From Pseudopithomyces maydicus (lineage: Eukaryota > Ascomycota > Dothideomycetes > Pleosporales > Didymosphaeriaceae): 64,000 nucleotides of DNA. Below, in pieces: positions 37,210-49,542 of the stretch. The position numbers and the translations under genes are program-made. Numbering within the stretch: position 1 is the first letter of the stretch; every line of letters starts with the position of its first letter. The stretch is from contig JANTUC010000014.1 of assembly GCA_026873275.1 (NCBI GenBank), positions 1,178,001 to 1,242,000 on the forward strand, written 5' to 3'. The notes beneath the pieces are model-generated. The model was given only the letters and a program-made list of their open reading frames with translations. It did not search any database and was not told the origin of the DNA.

Positions 37210-38130
37210 AATCCGACGGTTGCAGGTTCCCGGGTTCCCATGATCGCCGTTTGATTACGGCGGTCTACTTTCGCTTGCTGCGTTTGTGTACGGAAGTTCG
37301 GAGTTGCCTATTTACTATCATACCTAGGCATTTAGTCGTCGGTTTACTTATCTCTTCATATGGTTAGGAAAAGTGAATCGGAGTCTATCACGGCGGTAGG
37401 GTTTGGGCCGGTTCTACGGATAACAGTTTACTTAGACTTTGCGATATCAACAAATAATTGATTTGGCAAATGGAAGGGGCTAGGGATCTGTAGTCTCGTC
37501 TCTTTCGTTCTTACGACCGTCATGTATGTACTATTAGGTATGGTTGAATCACGATGATGACTTTATGCCTTATCATTTTGCGTCTCTTTTTTGCTCAAAT
37601 GAGTGACGTTTTATTGTACAGTATAAAAAGAACAAGTGCTAGATGCCGTGCAATAACAGTAAGTAAAATTAACTTTACAGGAGGCGCAGCGCCTTACGGT
37701 CGTAAGTACACGAGTAGTTCAGTGTTTGTACGATCGAGGGGGCGGCGTTTTACCAAAAGGGGCAAGGGGGGCTGGGCTTTGTTCAACGAAGGATTCCTAC
37801 CACGACACGACACTCACTAGTGTAACGCAATCTCATTTTTAGTTCTATATAGCCTGTATCTAGTCTATTATATATATATATATATATATATATAGACGTA
37901 TATCATCTCATCTCATCTCACTTCTTGCGTGTATCATGCATGCGAAACGACGACCAGGCTTGTTAAAAGAATAAGATAAGAAAGAGAGAGAAGGAGAAAG
38001 AAAAAGGGAAAAAGGGAGGGAGAGATAGGTAAAGGTAAAGGTAAAGGGGATACGGTAGTAGTGTTCATGGTATAGTGGTTGGGATAGCAAAGCAATAGCA
38101 ACAGCAACAGAAACAGCAATAGCGACAGCA
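37210..38130. other. Intergenic region with TA and purine repeats
   Basis: About 920 bases, AT-rich. It holds a (TA)n run at 37869-37894, CATCT repeats near 37905-37920, a purine-rich stretch about 37975-38050 and CAACAG-like repeats just before the next start. No gene was seen. Confidence 0.5.
37869..37894. repeat. (TA)n microsatellite
   Basis: About 13 perfect TA copies. Confidence 0.95.
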
Positions 38131-40705
38131 ATGTTCAGATCCACATACGGTCTCGCGCGGCGCTGCGTCTCCGCTTCTCCTTATCCGCTGCATCATCGTT
38201 CAGGGATAAAAGTAGTGGGAGTGGGGAGCCTACAACATTTAAGCGCGTCATATACGACGACAAGACGCATTGCGGTAGGGCCGGGGTCGTCAAAGCGTCA
38301 CCACGTTATCGGAGATACACCTGCAGAGTGTCGGAGGGCGTACTCGACGACGACGACGACGACGGGGGCGGCGGCTGGGAAGGAGAAGGAGAAGGAGAAG
38401 GAGAAGAGGGATGAGGCGTTTTTTGGGAATGCGGATGTGGCGTTGGGGGAGTTGGAGAAGAGGTTTGGGGGGAGGATGACGTGGAGTCATAAGGAGTTGG
38501 TGGAGTTGGGGTATAGTGAGTTTGTTTATTTTTCTTATTTCACTGTTTCACGGTTGGGGTTGAGGGTTGGGGGATGGGAGGGGAGGAAAGTGAGGGTGGG
38601 GAAAGAATGAGACTGAACTAACTGGTGTGTATATAGGCGATCTTTCGATTCCGATGGAGACTTGTAGGTCTTTCCCCTTTCCGTTTCTGCATTACGACTG
38701 GTTTGTGAGTGGGGATGTGATGGAGATGATGTGTGGTCTGCATACCCGAAAGATTAAGCATTTTTTTAATGTGGTGAAAAAGTTACACTTACCCGCAGTT
38801 CTGGACGACTGGAAATCAGCGGCTAATCTGTTTTTCTCAATCTAGTCATGCGATTCCTCGACTATGCGCAGGGAGGCATGTCCCCGGATGGAGTCAAGCC
38901 GTCGTACCCGCTCTTGACACTTCAAGAGTTGAAGTGGATGGAGACGCCGTTCAAGGACTGGGCCCCTGCGCCGTACAACACACTGAATTACTCTTGCCTA
39001 GAAAGAGTCACGGAAATACCAATGGATCCTAATGGCAACACGGCGATATTGTTTGACGCCAGGCTCCACGTACTGAGGAAGAAGATGTGGCACGGTATGG
39101 TGCCGCTTACACGTGAGCGCTGGCTCGAGAAGAAGATGGATGACCCGAAGAATTACAAGATGATGATGGAGCTGGGGCAGGATATTGTGAATATCTTTGC
39201 ATGGCTTAATGCTCCGGATGTTCTTGGCAGTGCGCGTGACGTGTACAACACTATCGTCGATGCGCACGCCGAGTTTGTGGGTGCTGTGAATCTTCTGCGC
39301 GAACAGAATGGCCACACAGAGCGGTTGGATATGGCTGGGATGTGGGCTGAGTTTTACCAGGCTAACACGTCGATGATGACGGAGAGGACGCATCAGTGGC
39401 TTGTGGATCGCATTGGGGAAATTCAAGCCCGCGCCTTCGCTGAATACAAACAGACCATCGAGGAGAAACAAGGAGATACCGAGGCGATTGCTCAAGCGAG
39501 CAAATTCTACTACGAATGCGTTCAGGACCTCAACGCCGTGCTCACCAGAGCGGATTGGGTCCTAGCCGTTCCCATGACAGGCTTCAAAGGCCACACCCCT
39601 TCCAACAGTGCGTTCGACCTATCGATAGAGCTTCGCAGCGATACCTACGGTAGACTCGCAGACACCAAGGATTGGACATATCTCAATAAGATCGTGGACG
39701 CGCAGGAACGCGACGGCCCCGAAAAACCGCAGGATATCACGGACATCGTGGACGAGATGAAGAACGGACCCAAGCCTGCTGCTCCCCGATTCCGAGACAC
39801 GGACGCTTTCCTAGGACACTATCCCGAGGGCAAGCAAAATCGTGCCGAGGTCCGCAAAATGTTTCGTGGAGAGCCAAAGGCGCTTGGGGAAGAGCACTGG
39901 ATCACGATTCTCAAGGAGCGCATGGCTTTCTACTTGAAAAATGGGAAGAGTAACGAGACGTGGAATCATAACTGGGGCTTTGTCTGCTACCGACTCACTT
40001 ATAAGCAGACCGACGAAGAGTGGTCGAATTTCTTGAAAAAGTTTGAATCAGATGTCTTCCGGTCGGGAGAATGGATACAAGGATATGACTCCATAAAGGA
40101 CAAGGCCACCATTCGTTATGTGGACGGCAGGGATGTCGGCATCCCAGAAGGTGACATTGAAGCCGCGAAGAAGTCTGTTCAAACCCCATCTATTGATCCC
40201 CTCAGAATTAACATACCTCAGGCATTTCAAAAAGACGTATAACATGCTACCTACCCTCGGCCGCCTTTGGACAGACGACTTCCTCGTCGTAGACCACGAG
40301 TCCTACAACTCGCACGTGAAGCCGCAAAGAGAAGACCGACGTCCACCCCCGCCGTATGGCCCTTGCTTCGGTGACGAAGGGGGATTCGTGAACCTTGTTG
40401 ATATCTTGGAGTACCCTCGAGACTTCATCGATCGGGAGTCCCCGAGATATTCGGGCTCGATGCGCGTCTTGTCGAGCTTGTTGCTCGAAGAAGTGTACCC
40501 CATGCTTGCGGACCGCGTGGTGAGGCCGACGGCTTTGTGGCCGCTGGCGAGATTGCATCCCAGAGAGGTGTATGTGGGACATACGGTGGGGTCGCAGGAG
40601 TCGTGGTGGGAGTTCAATAGAATTCAGGTAGCGTCTACGATGACAAGGTTTATGGAGCATATAAGGAAGAAGAAGGGGGAGTTGGGGGAGAGAAAGACGG
40701 ATTAG
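38131..40705 (+). CDS. Uncharacterised 738-aa protein with a possible mitochondrial leader
   Basis: Four exons: 38131-38515, 38637-38663 (a 27-base microexon), 38846-40150 and 40206-40705; the total divides by three. The N-terminus (MFRSTYGLARRCVSASPYPLHHRSG) is Arg/Ser-rich without acids, like a mitochondrial presequence. A Thr-run and a KEKEKEKEK segment follow. The main body has segments such as FLDYAQGGMSPDGVKPSYPL, MWHGMVPLTRERWLEKK and NWGFVCYRLTYKQTDEEW; the last part includes LTYLRHFKKTYNMLPTLGR and ARLHPREVYVGHTVGSQESW. The last intron (GTGACA donor, CTCAG acceptor) is inferred because it joins two open frames smoothly; the frame otherwise stops at 40242. No domain was recognised. 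It is probably fungus-specific. Confidence 0.72.
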
Positions 40706-41060
40706 ATGAGTCGATATGGTGGGCGATAGGTGATGGTGAGTCTTGGTGGGTAATGATGAGCCTTTGGGCGGCGGCAAGTCGAGGGTATCGTCGGAGTCAC
40801 TATTGTGCTACGACGCACGGAGCCCGACTCATCACAGCGTGGTAATAACATCGCGCCGGCATCTTTCCATAGAGTGCTTCTTCTGCACTGATCAGTACTG
40901 TATATCATACCTTTCCTATAACCCTACATTACAATCCTTTTCAAGCTCAAACTCCTTATTCAGTTTCGTGGCTGGCTACAAAGCTTCTCCGTATATTTCC
41001 TACGAACACACACAATTCCAAGACCACGGCATCCACACCTCCTCTCAACGCTCAAAGAAC
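40706..41060. other. Intergenic region upstream of small orphan gene
   Basis: The promoter/leader of the 41061 gene must lie here. An open frame extends upstream from 41061 without a better start. Nothing else was seen. Confidence 0.4.
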
Positions 41061-41582
41061 ATGGTCCTCCACAATGCTGGTACATCCGGTAAATCAACAA
41101 TCGTCGACTGGGCAACAAAAGGCCTCCAAGCAGACTTCCGGGAGGCCGCAGTTCAGTTCGCCCGCGATCTGAAGAAATTCATTGGAGACGGAAGATACAC
41201 CGAGACGATGAAAATCCTACACCCAGGCGGGCTGAAGCATCCCCACAGAGCCACTCTTCCGCATTTCAAGCCACTGGGCATCTCTGCTCGTTTCGTCGAT
41301 AAATCAGCCGCTGAAATACGCGAAATTGATTTCATGTCACTCAAGACAGTCGCGACACTCAGGTCTGAGGTTAAAGGAATCAAGGACAATCAGATCATTG
41401 TGTTCCCGATAGATGAAGGTCCTCCTCGGTTGCGAGCAGAACTTATCCAACCCATTGTCATGACTTGGGAGAATCACGATGGACGCAAATTCGATGTATA
41501 CGTTAGCTTTTTCATGGAACTGAATATGGAATGCTTGGAAAACTGGTATAGCTTTAAGAGTCGCCCTAAAACGAAGAAATGA
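41061..41582 (+). CDS. Small orphan protein, 173 aa
   Basis: Single-exon frame starting MVLHNAGTSGKSTIVDW. It has no signal peptide or membrane helix and no recognised domain. The composition is that of a folded protein, mixed hydrophobic and charged, with a C-terminal strand-like part (FDVYVSFFMELNMECLENWY) and a basic end. The AACATGG start context is good. It is the first of three small intronless genes on the plus strand (41061, 42548, 44100) set in AT-rich DNA. The frame could open upstream, but the upstream peptide looks unconstrained. Confidence 0.55.
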   Translation: MVLHNAGTSGKSTIVDWATKGLQADFREAAVQFARDLKKFIGDGRYTETMKILHPGGLKHPHRATLPHFKPLGISARFVDKSAAEIREIDFMSLKTVATLRSEVKGIKDNQIIVFPIDEGPPRLRAELIQPIVMTWENHDGRKFDVYVSFFMELNMECLENWYSFKSRPKTKK

Positions 41583-42547
41583 AGGCAGGTGGGTAAGACA
41601 AGGAGGTTTTGCGTTGAGCTAAGCTAATGGATAACCCTAGGTTACACAATGGGCTACCACTATTCCAGATGTCTACCAGCTTTGTACTTTGTTGTTGCGG
41701 AGTTCGGCGGGGTGTTGAAATTTCAGGCAATTGGCGGTCTTCGGTTTTCTTTTCTCGAACAGATGGGTGATTCTTTGATGGCATGCACTTTGAGTCTTGC
41801 ATAATGTGATACAATCGGACCTCGGGTATCTAGTCCAACGCTATGACTAGTTTCAGGGCGATGCTAGTACCCAGCTAACTACTTACTCATAGACCTTGAA
41901 TATCAGCAGTGTCATCGGCTATACATGTAGATATCCAGTCACCATGTCTTTGACTGTACAGATGTGAGTGCATGACCAGAATGAGATATGCAAACTTCTG
42001 TTTTGTTGCTCTTAATTGTTGGAGTCAACATAGCTAGCCCATTCAGGAGCATTTTATGACAAAATGCTACCTTGATAACCAATACAGACTCAATGTGTGC
42101 CAATTCGAGTTTGAGATTTTGTACTAGAATTTCTACAAAGAATTGAATCCTTATTAGACTGCTTATCTTCTACTGTTCCAAGTTAATAGTGCCTACACCT
42201 ACACATCGAATATGATAGCTACACAAGGCGTATGATTTACAAACAAACAGGCCAGGATGAATCAATGTTACCTCGATGTGACTCCCATACTCTAAAACAC
42301 GCTATATGACCGACACATAGTCATCACGTCGACAAAAAGTCACCAAGAGAACAGTGCCTTCATTCAGAGTCACCGAATTGATGGTAACCCCAAATTGACT
42401 CATAGTTCAACTACATATGAGGGTCTGAAATCCTCGCATAGTCTCTTCATACGCTTCTTCTCTTTACTACTTTCCAGGGTTTAACTTCATTGCCCTAACG
42501 TCTACCAAATCTTCCTATCCAATACCGCAATATCGAGAACCCTCACG
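41583..42547. other. AT-rich intergenic region
   Basis: About 965 bases, AT-rich, with no gene or clear repeat. The last 120 bases are pyrimidine-rich, as in fungal leaders. Confidence 0.5.
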
Positions 42548-43009
42548 ATGCCAATGTCCGAGGAAGAGCTTGAAAAACACTTGTTCCCGATACGGCAAGC
42601 AGTGGTCATTGAGCTCGTTCAACAAATCGACGATGGTAATCACTCGGTGTTCCGCCTTCCAGCCAGCAGCCTGTGTAACGTGTTTATATCATGCCGCCTC
42701 CAAACGGAAGACAAAGTCTCCGCGCAACTCAGCATCGGAAATTCTAACGCCAAACCACACACGATAGACATGAGGGATTCTCACAATAAACGCGAAATAT
42801 GTCGTGTAGGCCGAAATTTGAAAGAGGAAAAGGCCAAAATGCAACCACGCGGTGGCGAGTCTGGAGTGAGGTTACAATGGGTTTATTCAGACGATATTCA
42901 GTTGAAAGTTCAGGGACCGGAGCCGGACGAAGGCCCAAAGCTTCATCGAACACTGATCGAATTCATTGTCGACACCACTGATTATTGGCCCCTCGAAGAA
43001 AACGCATAA
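42548..43009 (+). CDS. Small orphan protein, 153 aa
   Basis: Single-exon frame starting MPMSEEELEKHLFPIRQAV; the second Met (42554) is also possible. No signal peptide, membrane helix or known domain. The C-terminal half (VRLQWVYSDDIQLKVQG, RTLIEFIVDTTDYWPLEE) looks like beta strands. The start follows a pyrimidine-rich leader. It is similar in size and setting to the genes at 41061 and 44100, but sequence similarity to them is too weak to claim. Confidence 0.5.
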   Translation: MPMSEEELEKHLFPIRQAVVIELVQQIDDGNHSVFRLPASSLCNVFISCRLQTEDKVSAQLSIGNSNAKPHTIDMRDSHNKREICRVGRNLKEEKAKMQPRGGESGVRLQWVYSDDIQLKVQGPEPDEGPKLHRTLIEFIVDTTDYWPLEENA

Positions 43010-44099
43010 ACCGACGTCCAGACGACGGGAGCCGGTGCCGGTGCCAGCTCATAAAGTTAACGGCTCAGAAGTTACAACTTGACAGCTGTGTAACTTCTAT
43101 CGACTCGTTGGCGTTGGTTGGTGCGACACGGAGTGACAGGGCAGGGAACGGCGGGCTTAGGCAATGGCACAGTCAGGAATGGCGGGTATCGGGATGACAG
43201 GGCTCTGTATTTTCAGCGATTTATGTTTTCCTGGTTTTGCATTTTCATGGTTTTGTGTTTTGATGGTTTTGTGTTTTGTGTTTTCATGGTGCTGTATTTT
43301 CCTACATCGGTCTGTTTTTTATGTGTTGCAGACCTGTAATAATTCTTTTTGTAGATAGCCAATATAATATATGATTTCTGTGCTGGAAAAAGCAAAGTCT
43401 TAAAGCATTATTCAAGAGCACTGACTTCGAGTAGTCGACCCTTGCTTACAATCTCACAAGTTGTAACGTTATACCTAATAGTTGAACTTCTTGCATGTAA
43501 CAGACTTGCTCAAAATTTTCTTCTACCTTTAACTTTAAGTAGCGCAAGGTTGACTCGCAATTGAGTCAAGAGATTTGATTATCCGCGTATAATGGTACTA
43601 CTGTACTGTGATTTATGGAAGATGCGACCTGCATGTTACAAAAATACAAGTACAAATCCAGTAACATGAGAACTTGATAATGGGTGAGTAGCTTAGATAT
43701 CTTTAATATGACCGAGAAAATGAGCTCGGAAAATATCGACCAGAGGGTTGGTCTGCCATTGCTGCTATACGTGAGTGATTAACCATGTGCCAAACGGTAG
43801 AGTGAGTCCATCCACTACCACGTCTGGACCTTATGAGTGTAACCTTTTTCCAAATAAACACATAAAAATGACACATTTTTCTACTACTGGTTACACGATG
43901 AGTCAAGATTCCCATAGACATCATTGCGCGAGTCATCACTTCTAGGGCATAAAAGGCGGGAGTTTCACTCAATATCGAAGTTGTCTCCTTCACAATACTC
44001 TACAAGCACTAGCTGCTATAACTTCCTTGTCTCTCACAACTACCTTTTGAACACCATCTTCAAAGCTCCCTCGATAATTCAGCTCTCAGGAATCAGGAA
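43010..44099. other. AT-rich intergenic region
   Basis: About 1.1 kb. A TTTTCATGGTTTTGTGTTTT-like repetitive patch lies at about 43219-43300. A TATA-like CATAAAAGG at 43950-43958 lies about 140 bases before the next start. No gene was seen. Confidence 0.5.
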
Positions 44100-44630
44100 A
44101 TGCAGAGTCGAGAGATCCGGGAAACCCACGATCTGTTATTTCAAGCACAAAAAGAAGGCTTAGCCGCCTATCGCAAAGTTGGAGGTCTTATAAGCCTCCC
44201 AAGTAATGTGGCGAAAGAACTCTGGCATGAGCCCTTCAGACATTACATCTGGGATACCAACTTCCACTCAGAATATCCGAAATTGATTCTCTGCAACGAG
44301 AACCCGAATGTCAATATAGAGGTCAATCTCGATTCCTCAGACAATCTCGACGCCTCGAAAAATCTTGACGCGATAGAAGAGGCGATCAAAACCCTGAAAG
44401 ATAGCCAAGAACTAGTAACCGAAATCAATTGTCCCAATCCTCCAGGGGTACGCCGTGGTCTCTCGGTCTCCAAATACATCAATCTCATTCCCAAAGACGG
44501 AGGAACTGCTGTACCTATCCGTGCTACATTCACGGCGGATTTCGAAGAGTTCATAAGATATCTCGACAAGCAATTGAGTGAGGATGGAGGAACTCAAATT
44601 TCCGACGACACAATCGAATCTATTGAATAG
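44100..44630 (+). CDS. Small orphan protein, 176 aa, acidic
   Basis: Single-exon frame starting MQSREIRETHDLLFQAQKEG. It is acidic, with an Asn/Asp/Leu-rich middle (DNLDASKNLDAIEEAI) and an acidic C-terminus. No signal peptide or known domain. A TATA-like box lies at 43950-43958. It is the third of the small plus-strand orphan genes. The frame is longer than expected by chance in this AT-rich setting, which supports coding. Confidence 0.52.
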   Translation: MQSREIRETHDLLFQAQKEGLAAYRKVGGLISLPSNVAKELWHEPFRHYIWDTNFHSEYPKLILCNENPNVNIEVNLDSSDNLDASKNLDAIEEAIKTLKDSQELVTEINCPNPPGVRRGLSVSKYINLIPKDGGTAVPIRATFTADFEEFIRYLDKQLSEDGGTQISDDTIESIE

Positions 44631-45205
44631 ATTGAATCGGTCGGATCAAAGGAACCAATGGCATGAATGGGGCTCACGGTAGGATTGGGGCAGGCGAATT
44701 GAACAGATGCAGATAATGGCTCACCTGTTTGACATAGGCAATTCTGGATCTGATGAATTTCTTAGGTGGTTCTGGGGTTGCACGATAGATTATGTTCCCT
44801 TACTTTGTTCTCCTTGTATTCAAGTGTGTATTTTGTATCATATATGTTGATCAGGCTCTTTAGCCAAATCAATACAACCAGTCTCTGTATAGATAGTGTT
44901 CAATATCATCAATTCTGGTCTCAAAAGGCTGACTTGCTCTACGTTGTTAATTGATTCTCTCCCGAGAAAGCTTTTCCAAAGTGGGGTGATAATCTACAGA
45001 AGTTATGTGCGTATGGGGGAAACTTTCGTCATGCTTCAAAGTCTGATGCGGCAAGGCATATATCAGATTACACTCTGGAATATAGAGCTAGGACTAGCAA
45101 GTGCAATATCACCCGTCTGAAATTGGAATGAGAGTATTTAGATTAGACTGATAGATATTGTTTGCATGTGGGGTTGAATGTGTGTGTGAAAATTAAGACA
45201 CACAA
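44631..45205. other. Convergent intergenic region
   Basis: AT-rich, with no gene seen. It holds the 3' UTRs of the 44100 gene and the tyrosinase gene. Confidence 0.5.
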
Positions 45206-47568
45206 TCAAATATCTCCCGGTGAAGCACCTCCCAGCCTTCCTTGCGTCGCATCCCATAACATAGTGTATGGCGTATAAGAAGACGGTTTGCTAGCTTCTG
45301 AGTAATGAGTACCCCGAGCCGTAGCGACCGAAATCTTGAGCGAAGGCATGTCCTCCTTCAAGATGAGATTGTCATGAATCTTTTGCAGGCGTCAGCCACG
45401 GAATCAGGATTCTAGTAAAGGTATACTCACATCGGTGATGCGCCAGTGCAGATTCTTCTTGAGATAAGCGACAACTTCATCGTTATCAAGAGTGGTCAGA
45501 GTGAGACCTCTCTGAGGCTGACCCAAGGTGATATGCTCAATCAGGTAGTCGGTGAGAATGACTTGGCCAGTGAACAGTGCGTGTTCGTCTCGTTGCTTTT
45601 TGCAGTTGGCACATCCCGTTTCGTCGGTGCCACGACCCTCGACTGGGGAGCTGAAATTGTAGACGCACGCAATGGCGCTGAGGTCATCGGCAAAATCATA
45701 GGCCGTATGATCAGGAACATCCCCAAGGAAGAAGGTGATGGTGTAAGCTAGACCATCAAGGGCAAACCTATGACAAGTCAGAATTGATTTACAGGGAATG
45801 GAGAAGGGTCGATCTTGTGGCTCACCTTTCATACACCACGTTCACAACGTAGTCATTGCTCTGCCAAGAGAGCGCCTCTGGATGACCGTAGGCATCTTCG
45901 GTGAAATTTTCGATTGGTACCTCAGCATCATCTGCAACCGATTTCGAGACAAGGTCGAGTAAAGGCTTCGGGAAGTTCTCAACTTGGAGATTTTCAGGAG
46001 TCATGGCTGCCATCTGCTTCGCTGCAACTTTAGCGTTAGCCTTGAGAAGCAGCGCAGCCTTTGGCGTCGTAGAGTAGAATCGCTCGATCTCTGCGAGAAT
46101 AGATGCAGTATATGCCTTCCTGTCCAAGACTCCGTCTTTCGTGAACAACCACCTCTTCAACTCCGGATAGGTGTATCCATATTTTTGGTGCGTGAAGGAG
46201 CAATCCAATGATGTTAGAGGCTTTCCACCTGCACCATAAAATGGGGTGAGCTCGGTAAGTGATCCGTCATCCGTACCCTTAGCATCCAACCATACTTTCG
46301 TTTCTTTCTCGTACAGATCTTGCCAAATCGCCAAAAGGCGATCAACGTTGCTGAAACTCGCCGTCAATACAGGATGATCAAAACAGTATTGCAGTTCGAC
46401 TTACCAATGGTGCAGCCAGAATATCGGGTCGAAGGCTGCCGTGGCTGGATCTCCCATGTATCCGCTTCCACCTATGAAGCCGTGCATGTTGTTGTGGATG
46501 TATTCCAAAGAAGGATAGTCGGTCACTGGCTGTCCAAAATGAAAACTTCCTGTCGAGAACGACTCGTATGGCATCACAGGATCCCCATTTTCTTTCACGG
46601 ATCTGAAAAGCCTGTAAACCGCTTCTGGCAAAGTGTTGGCAAAAGAATCGAGGTATCTCACAGATCCCTGGAGCTGCTTCGTAATATCTTCCCAATTTTG
46701 ATATTCTCCCTCCGCGTAGCTCTTCTTTACAGCATCAGAGAGCGAATCCCACTTGCTTTTGTCCATCTTGGGTCGTCTGGATGTCTTCTGACATACGGCA
46801 TACTGATATGGTTAGTACATATCGCTGTTCCTGCGATAGAGCTTACCCAAGGTCTTTCTTCGTGTTCAACACCATAAGTGCCGAACGTCCTTCCCTCCGC
46901 CACGGAAAATTGATACCACGGATTCTGAACTGATGTGGATCCCGTTTGTGTACGAACTTCGACCATTTTCTGTGTAATCAAGAAAGGTACGTTCGGTCCA
47001 GAGCCTGGGATCCTGTTCACTGGGTCGTCCTGGTTTTCCGGGTTCCAGTTGGGTTTCTTCATGGCCCAATCCCAGTAGGGCAACCTCCAGGTTTCAGCTG
47101 CTTTGATCATCTCGGCGTGAATTTCTTCTGGGAAAGTAGAAGGGATCAATCGAAGCATCTCCTCCTGAAGCCTTTGCTCGAAGAGAATCATGTATGGTGT
47201 GTGCCAGGTGGCAAACGTGACAAAACCGTGGGCGCAGTACCAATGGTTTTTCTTCTCGGCTCGTTCTGCTGGCCATTTTTTAAGTGGCAATCCGTGAATG
47301 CCTATAATGCCATCAGTTTACAAATGCATAACCAACGATGAGTTTTCATCTTACCGGCAATGCTGAAGTAGGAGTCATCAGGAGGAGTTAAATTGGTCAA
47401 TCCTTTCTTTTGGAGCTCCGCGAGGGCATAGATAAACAAAGACCTTTGATTGAGGTCATTCAGGTCCTTGGAGAACCACCACTCGTCGATTTCCCGCCTG
47501 ACGGGAAGTTCTCCGTTGGGACCTCGCCCCGTTTGAATTCCCTTGATAGATGTGTCGACGACTTTCAT
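45206..47568 (-). CDS. Tyrosinase (type-3 copper monooxygenase)
   Basis: A 700-aa product from six exons: 47568-47355, 47301-46847, 46802-46405, 46350-45826, 45767-45431 and 45379-45206, an exact multiple of three. Copper site A includes His74 (GIHGLP), His96 in CAHG (with Cys94 placed for the Cys-His thioether) and His105 in TWHTPY. Copper site B has His326 and His330 (HNNMHGF) plus His354/355 in DPIFWLHHCNVDRL. The enzyme hydroxylates monophenols and oxidises o-diphenols to quinones, feeding melanin-like pigment. There is no signal peptide, so it is probably cytosolic. The long C-terminal part after about residue 400 is the usual tyrosinase lid domain, which blocks the active site until cleaved. 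No pigment pathway genes adjoin it. Confidence 0.94.
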
Positions 47569-49542
47569 GATTAGATTGAGTGCTGGTAGCCAAATTCAAG
47601 AGTTCTTGAGCAATGTGAGATGCAGTGATTAGATGGGTTGGATGATGTTGTGATTATCCATAGTACACTGTGGACTTATATACACATCTCGGTAACCTGG
47701 TGCACAACCTTGTGTCTCATGATTTACTTGACTACTGGCCCGGAAGTCCTGGATCAATCCGAAGCTGCAGCCACCAGCGCATACAGAACGGGCTATCTGG
47801 CCATTACGAATTCTTCTGTACAATATGCATGTGCACTTGAGTCCAGATGTCTTCTGCTGCAGTGAATCGACTCGGGAACACCGAATATGGCGTGTGTTTA
47901 TGTGATATATCGCGAAACTCAATCCCTGATTGGCGAAGTGTCAACAAAACTCAGCTCTCCCAGGCGATTGACCAAACAGGCTGCAAAGAGAATGTGTGCC
48001 TGCAGGCAGTGGCTAAGCTGAGTCGGCTATGCAGTTCTTGTTGAAAAGTCGTGGCATATTCGGATCGTTCCAGGGCACTGCAAGCATAGCCGAAGGTGCA
48101 GAAGGGGCTTGCGGATTGTTTCAGGTCACGTGGCCTGATAACGTTCGATCCTCCCAATGAGGGAGAGCCCGCTTAGGGTCTGCAAGTTCCAGAAGTGGAT
48201 CATGCATTTGGGATCTTTCGCGGATACAAGGTGAGTTGAGTGTAGTAACAACATACTCTTTCTCAAGGTCATAGTCCCTAAGACGTAATTGGATTAATAC
48301 CCATGATGTATAGTTCACTCAAACATCTCAAACGGGCCGTTTTGTCAACAGCTGTTGTGGCTTTCGCTCAACGCTGTGTAACACATGCAGGTAGGATGCA
48401 AGACGGCTAGAACGGCAGGGGTTCAACCACAGCACGAACGCTACACTGGCAATCTCATTGGAGAGAAAGATCCACCACGCATCGATGAACGTGCGGGATG
48501 AAGTGATCAGACCTGAAGCTACTTCCGCTTCGCGTATTCCACCAATCAGCGAATCTTCAAAATGCAAAAGCGGTTGGAAGTTCCAGACCGAAGCGCGCCA
48601 CAAGCGAGAATACGAGTCTAGGCTGTTGTTAAAAACACCAGACTTGCTCGTTCGAGCTGCTACTAGGGATTAGTCTTACTTGATTAGCTATCTAGGTGGC
48701 TATCCGATGGAGCTCGGCCCGAACCTAGACTGTCCCTGGAAATAAGGGCCAACCTGGAATCTCAATGCGTTGAAGAAAGCCGAAAAAGTTCTCGCCCGAG
48801 GACGAAAATTCGTACTTCTGAGCAATATTCTATTTGGATGATACATGATTCTGGATCCTTCGAGACACAGACGACGACATTTAGACAAGGGATTGGTTTT
48901 TTTCAATGATGTTTTGGCAGGATTGAATCTCATCTAAGGTACAGTGCAGGTATTGCCGTCGTAAGTGGATTCAGCCATGTGACCTAAATAAGTTGTTAAT
49001 AGACGTCGGACATATAATCTGCCTATTCCAATCGCTTAGCTTTCCCATCTACCCGCCAGAGCTCGACAAAAGTATACACATGCGCCACAGCCAAGCCATC
49101 CGAAGTTTTCAGCTCGCTCCTTGAACGCTGCAAAAACGTTATTCTACACACCGAATAGACACCCCGCCTACATTTCATTCCAGTTGATCGGAATAGAGAA
49201 CGTGCCGACGTGGCTGCATAAGACCTTCGTAGTGCCAGCTAGTTTCGCTAATGACTTCCAGCCGATTCAACACGCGAGTAATGGCTTCCCGCCCATGCAT
49301 CCATCGGAACCTCCGTCAGTCTAGAGCTATCTTTTGCGCTGGCGGACCACGGCGAAGGCTGTAATGGATTGTTTGGGGATATTGGCTGTGGTCTCGACCG
49401 TGATGGGACGGAATACGCCTGCTTGAGGCTCAGCTACGATTGTAATTGTATATAAATTCTCGGAAGGTCTTTCTGTCGCTTTCGACAACACCTCAGCGCT
49501 TCTCATCCCATTTAATTTACCAACCGTACATCTTCTACCAAC
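47569..49542. other. Long intergenic region between tyrosinase and the 49543 gene
   Basis: About 2 kb without a supported gene. Several short frames on both strands lack splice support. It holds the divergent promoters. Confidence 0.45.
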
